From: CAZTDD01 sp964612675
Lineage (GTDB): Bacteria > Hinthialibacterota > Hinthialibacteria > Hinthialibacterales > JAKPRU01
DNA: 41,422 nucleotides
Direction: 5' to 3'
Assembly (NCBI GenBank): GCA_964612675.1
Contig: CAZTDD010000053.1
Coordinates: 1-41,422, forward strand
Both the position numbers and the translations under genes were made by a program. Below the pieces are notes generated by a model that saw only the letters and a program-made list of their open reading frames with translations, was not told the origin of the DNA and ran no database searches. Shown piece by piece: positions 40,861-41,422 of the stretch (the first letter of the stretch is position 1; every line of letters begins with the position of its first letter).

Positions 40861-41077
40861 CCCTAACGTTGCAAAACTGACCCCTTCTGCCAACATGTCA
40901 AAGTCTCTCCCCCCGTTCACGGGGGGAGTTGGAGGGGGGCGTCTGGATCGCACTACCGGTACTTTTTTCCTCAGGTCCTGCAATTATCCATAAACATCGC
41001 TTTTGGCCTTTATCCACGCGGCTTTCCGACGGCGCTTCCGGCCGGCCTCTTCGCATTTTTGCAACCATAGCGTTAAG
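40861..41077 (+). repeat. 217-bp dispersed direct repeat, copy B
   Basis: Matches 77-293 in the same orientation; see copy A. The two copies lie about 40.8 kb apart and so bracket almost the whole window. Confidence 0.85.
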
Positions 41078-41100
41078 TAGTCTCAACCCCCTCTATGTCT

Positions 41101-41241
41101 CAATGTCGTTAAGGTAAGTTTCAGAGAAGGAGCGAGGGGAGGGCGAACCTCCTGGTGAGCCGCATCTTTCCTCATTTCGGCTCGGCGGGAGCCTCGCCCT
41201 CCCGGTAAACGGCTTCGCCCTTTCCTAACTTAATGACATTG
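41101..41241. mobile_element. 141-bp MITE-like palindromic element
   Basis: Terminal inverted repeats of 18 bp (CAATGTCGTTAAGGTAAG at 41101-41118; CCTAACTTAATGACATTG at 41224-41241) match at 15 of 18 positions. Internal arms GGGAGGGCGA...GAGCCG and CGGCTC...TCGCCCTCCC extend the palindrome. Flanks CTCTATGTCT (41091-41100) and CTCTATGTTT (41242-41251) agree at 9 of 10 positions, as a target-site duplication would. No open frame is present, so movement would need a transposase elsewhere. Confidence 0.75.
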
Positions 41242-41298
41242 CTCTATGTTTCTTCCAATCTTGATGCCGTCCCAAAGAGTCGGCCGCTGCCATCAAAA

Positions 41299-41422
41299 GT
41301 TCCCCTCTCCCACCGAGAAGTTTCTCTCTCCCGTCGTGAGGTTCCCCTCTCTCACCGAGAAGTTTCCCTCTCCCGTCGTGAGGTTCCCCTCTCCCACCGA
41401 GAAGTTTCCCTCCCCCGTCGTG
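41299..41422. repeat. 42-bp tandem repeat, three copies to the window edge
   Basis: Units start at 41299, 41341 and 41383 (the last cut by the window end at 40 bases). Each unit is itself two related 21-base halves, GTTCCCCTCTCCCACCGAGA/A and GTTTCCCTCTCCCGTCGTGA/G. Copies differ at only one to three positions. One strand is strongly pyrimidine-rich. Confidence 0.9.

Larger units (their letters stand above)
40688..41422. other. gene-free right edge made of repeats
   Basis: No gene is supported. In order: an inverted relative of the 16045-16175 repeat (about 40790-40856), the 217-bp repeat copy B, a MITE-like element, about 50 bases of spacer and a 42-bp tandem repeat that runs off the window. 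Confidence 0.6.

Overview
The window looks like a chromosomal segment from an uncultivated, probably Gram-negative bacterium of moderately high GC. The lineage cannot be fixed from sequence alone. The clues are secreted FG-GAP, PPC-type and other tandem-repeat proteins, a large S8 protease, CgeB-type glycosyltransferases, an archaeal-type phosphoglycerate mutase homologue next to aspartate kinase, and intergenic gaps full of dispersed palindromic repeats. These fit candidate-phylum bacteria of the PVC/FCB neighbourhood, but that placement is inference.

Left part (1-7500) is scarred accessory DNA. It holds an FG-GAP secreted protein whose 3' end runs into dispersed repeats, a RelE-like toxin/antitoxin pair bracketed by direct repeats of about 185 bp, and a secreted protein of 55-residue repeats that stops mid-repeat. 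At that point it meets a triply broken AlbA_2 (Schlafen-type) ATP-binding gene; a 16-bp piece of the interrupted repeat reappears on the far side of the insert.

Middle left (7460-14200) carries recombinase genes. A small ORF with its own promoter precedes a catalytic-domain-only tyrosine recombinase. Then comes a compact integrative element: a winged-helix-like protein, a DUF3987 P-loop protein, a helical protein, an excisionase-like helix-turn-helix protein and an integrase whose 3' end reads into the 3' half of an intact tRNA-Gly(CCC). No left attachment copy was found by eye.

Middle (14200-22200) has nadC, then an ECF sigma factor, a zinc-finger membrane anti-sigma factor and a YbjQ-family gene. 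A 995-residue NACHT-type STAND NTPase follows, a plausible solitary antiphage protein, with inverted copies of one hairpin repeat on either side. An AbrB-type antitoxin with a RelE/ParE-type toxin closes this part.

Right part (22400-40700) looks like core or lineage-typical chromosome: S8 peptidase, lysC with an apgM homologue that is a good homoserine-kinase candidate, sppA with an internal low-complexity insert, a WecA/MraY-type sugar-phosphate transferase, a SprT-like metalloprotease and a PPC-domain exoprotein. A minus-strand run follows: CgeB glycosyltransferase, sucD, a sulfotransferase-glycosyltransferase fusion and an aldo/keto reductase.

The right edge (40700-41422) is repeat-only: a 217-bp direct copy of the left-edge repeat, a 141-bp MITE-like palindrome with a 10-bp target duplication, and a 42-bp tandem repeat running off the end.
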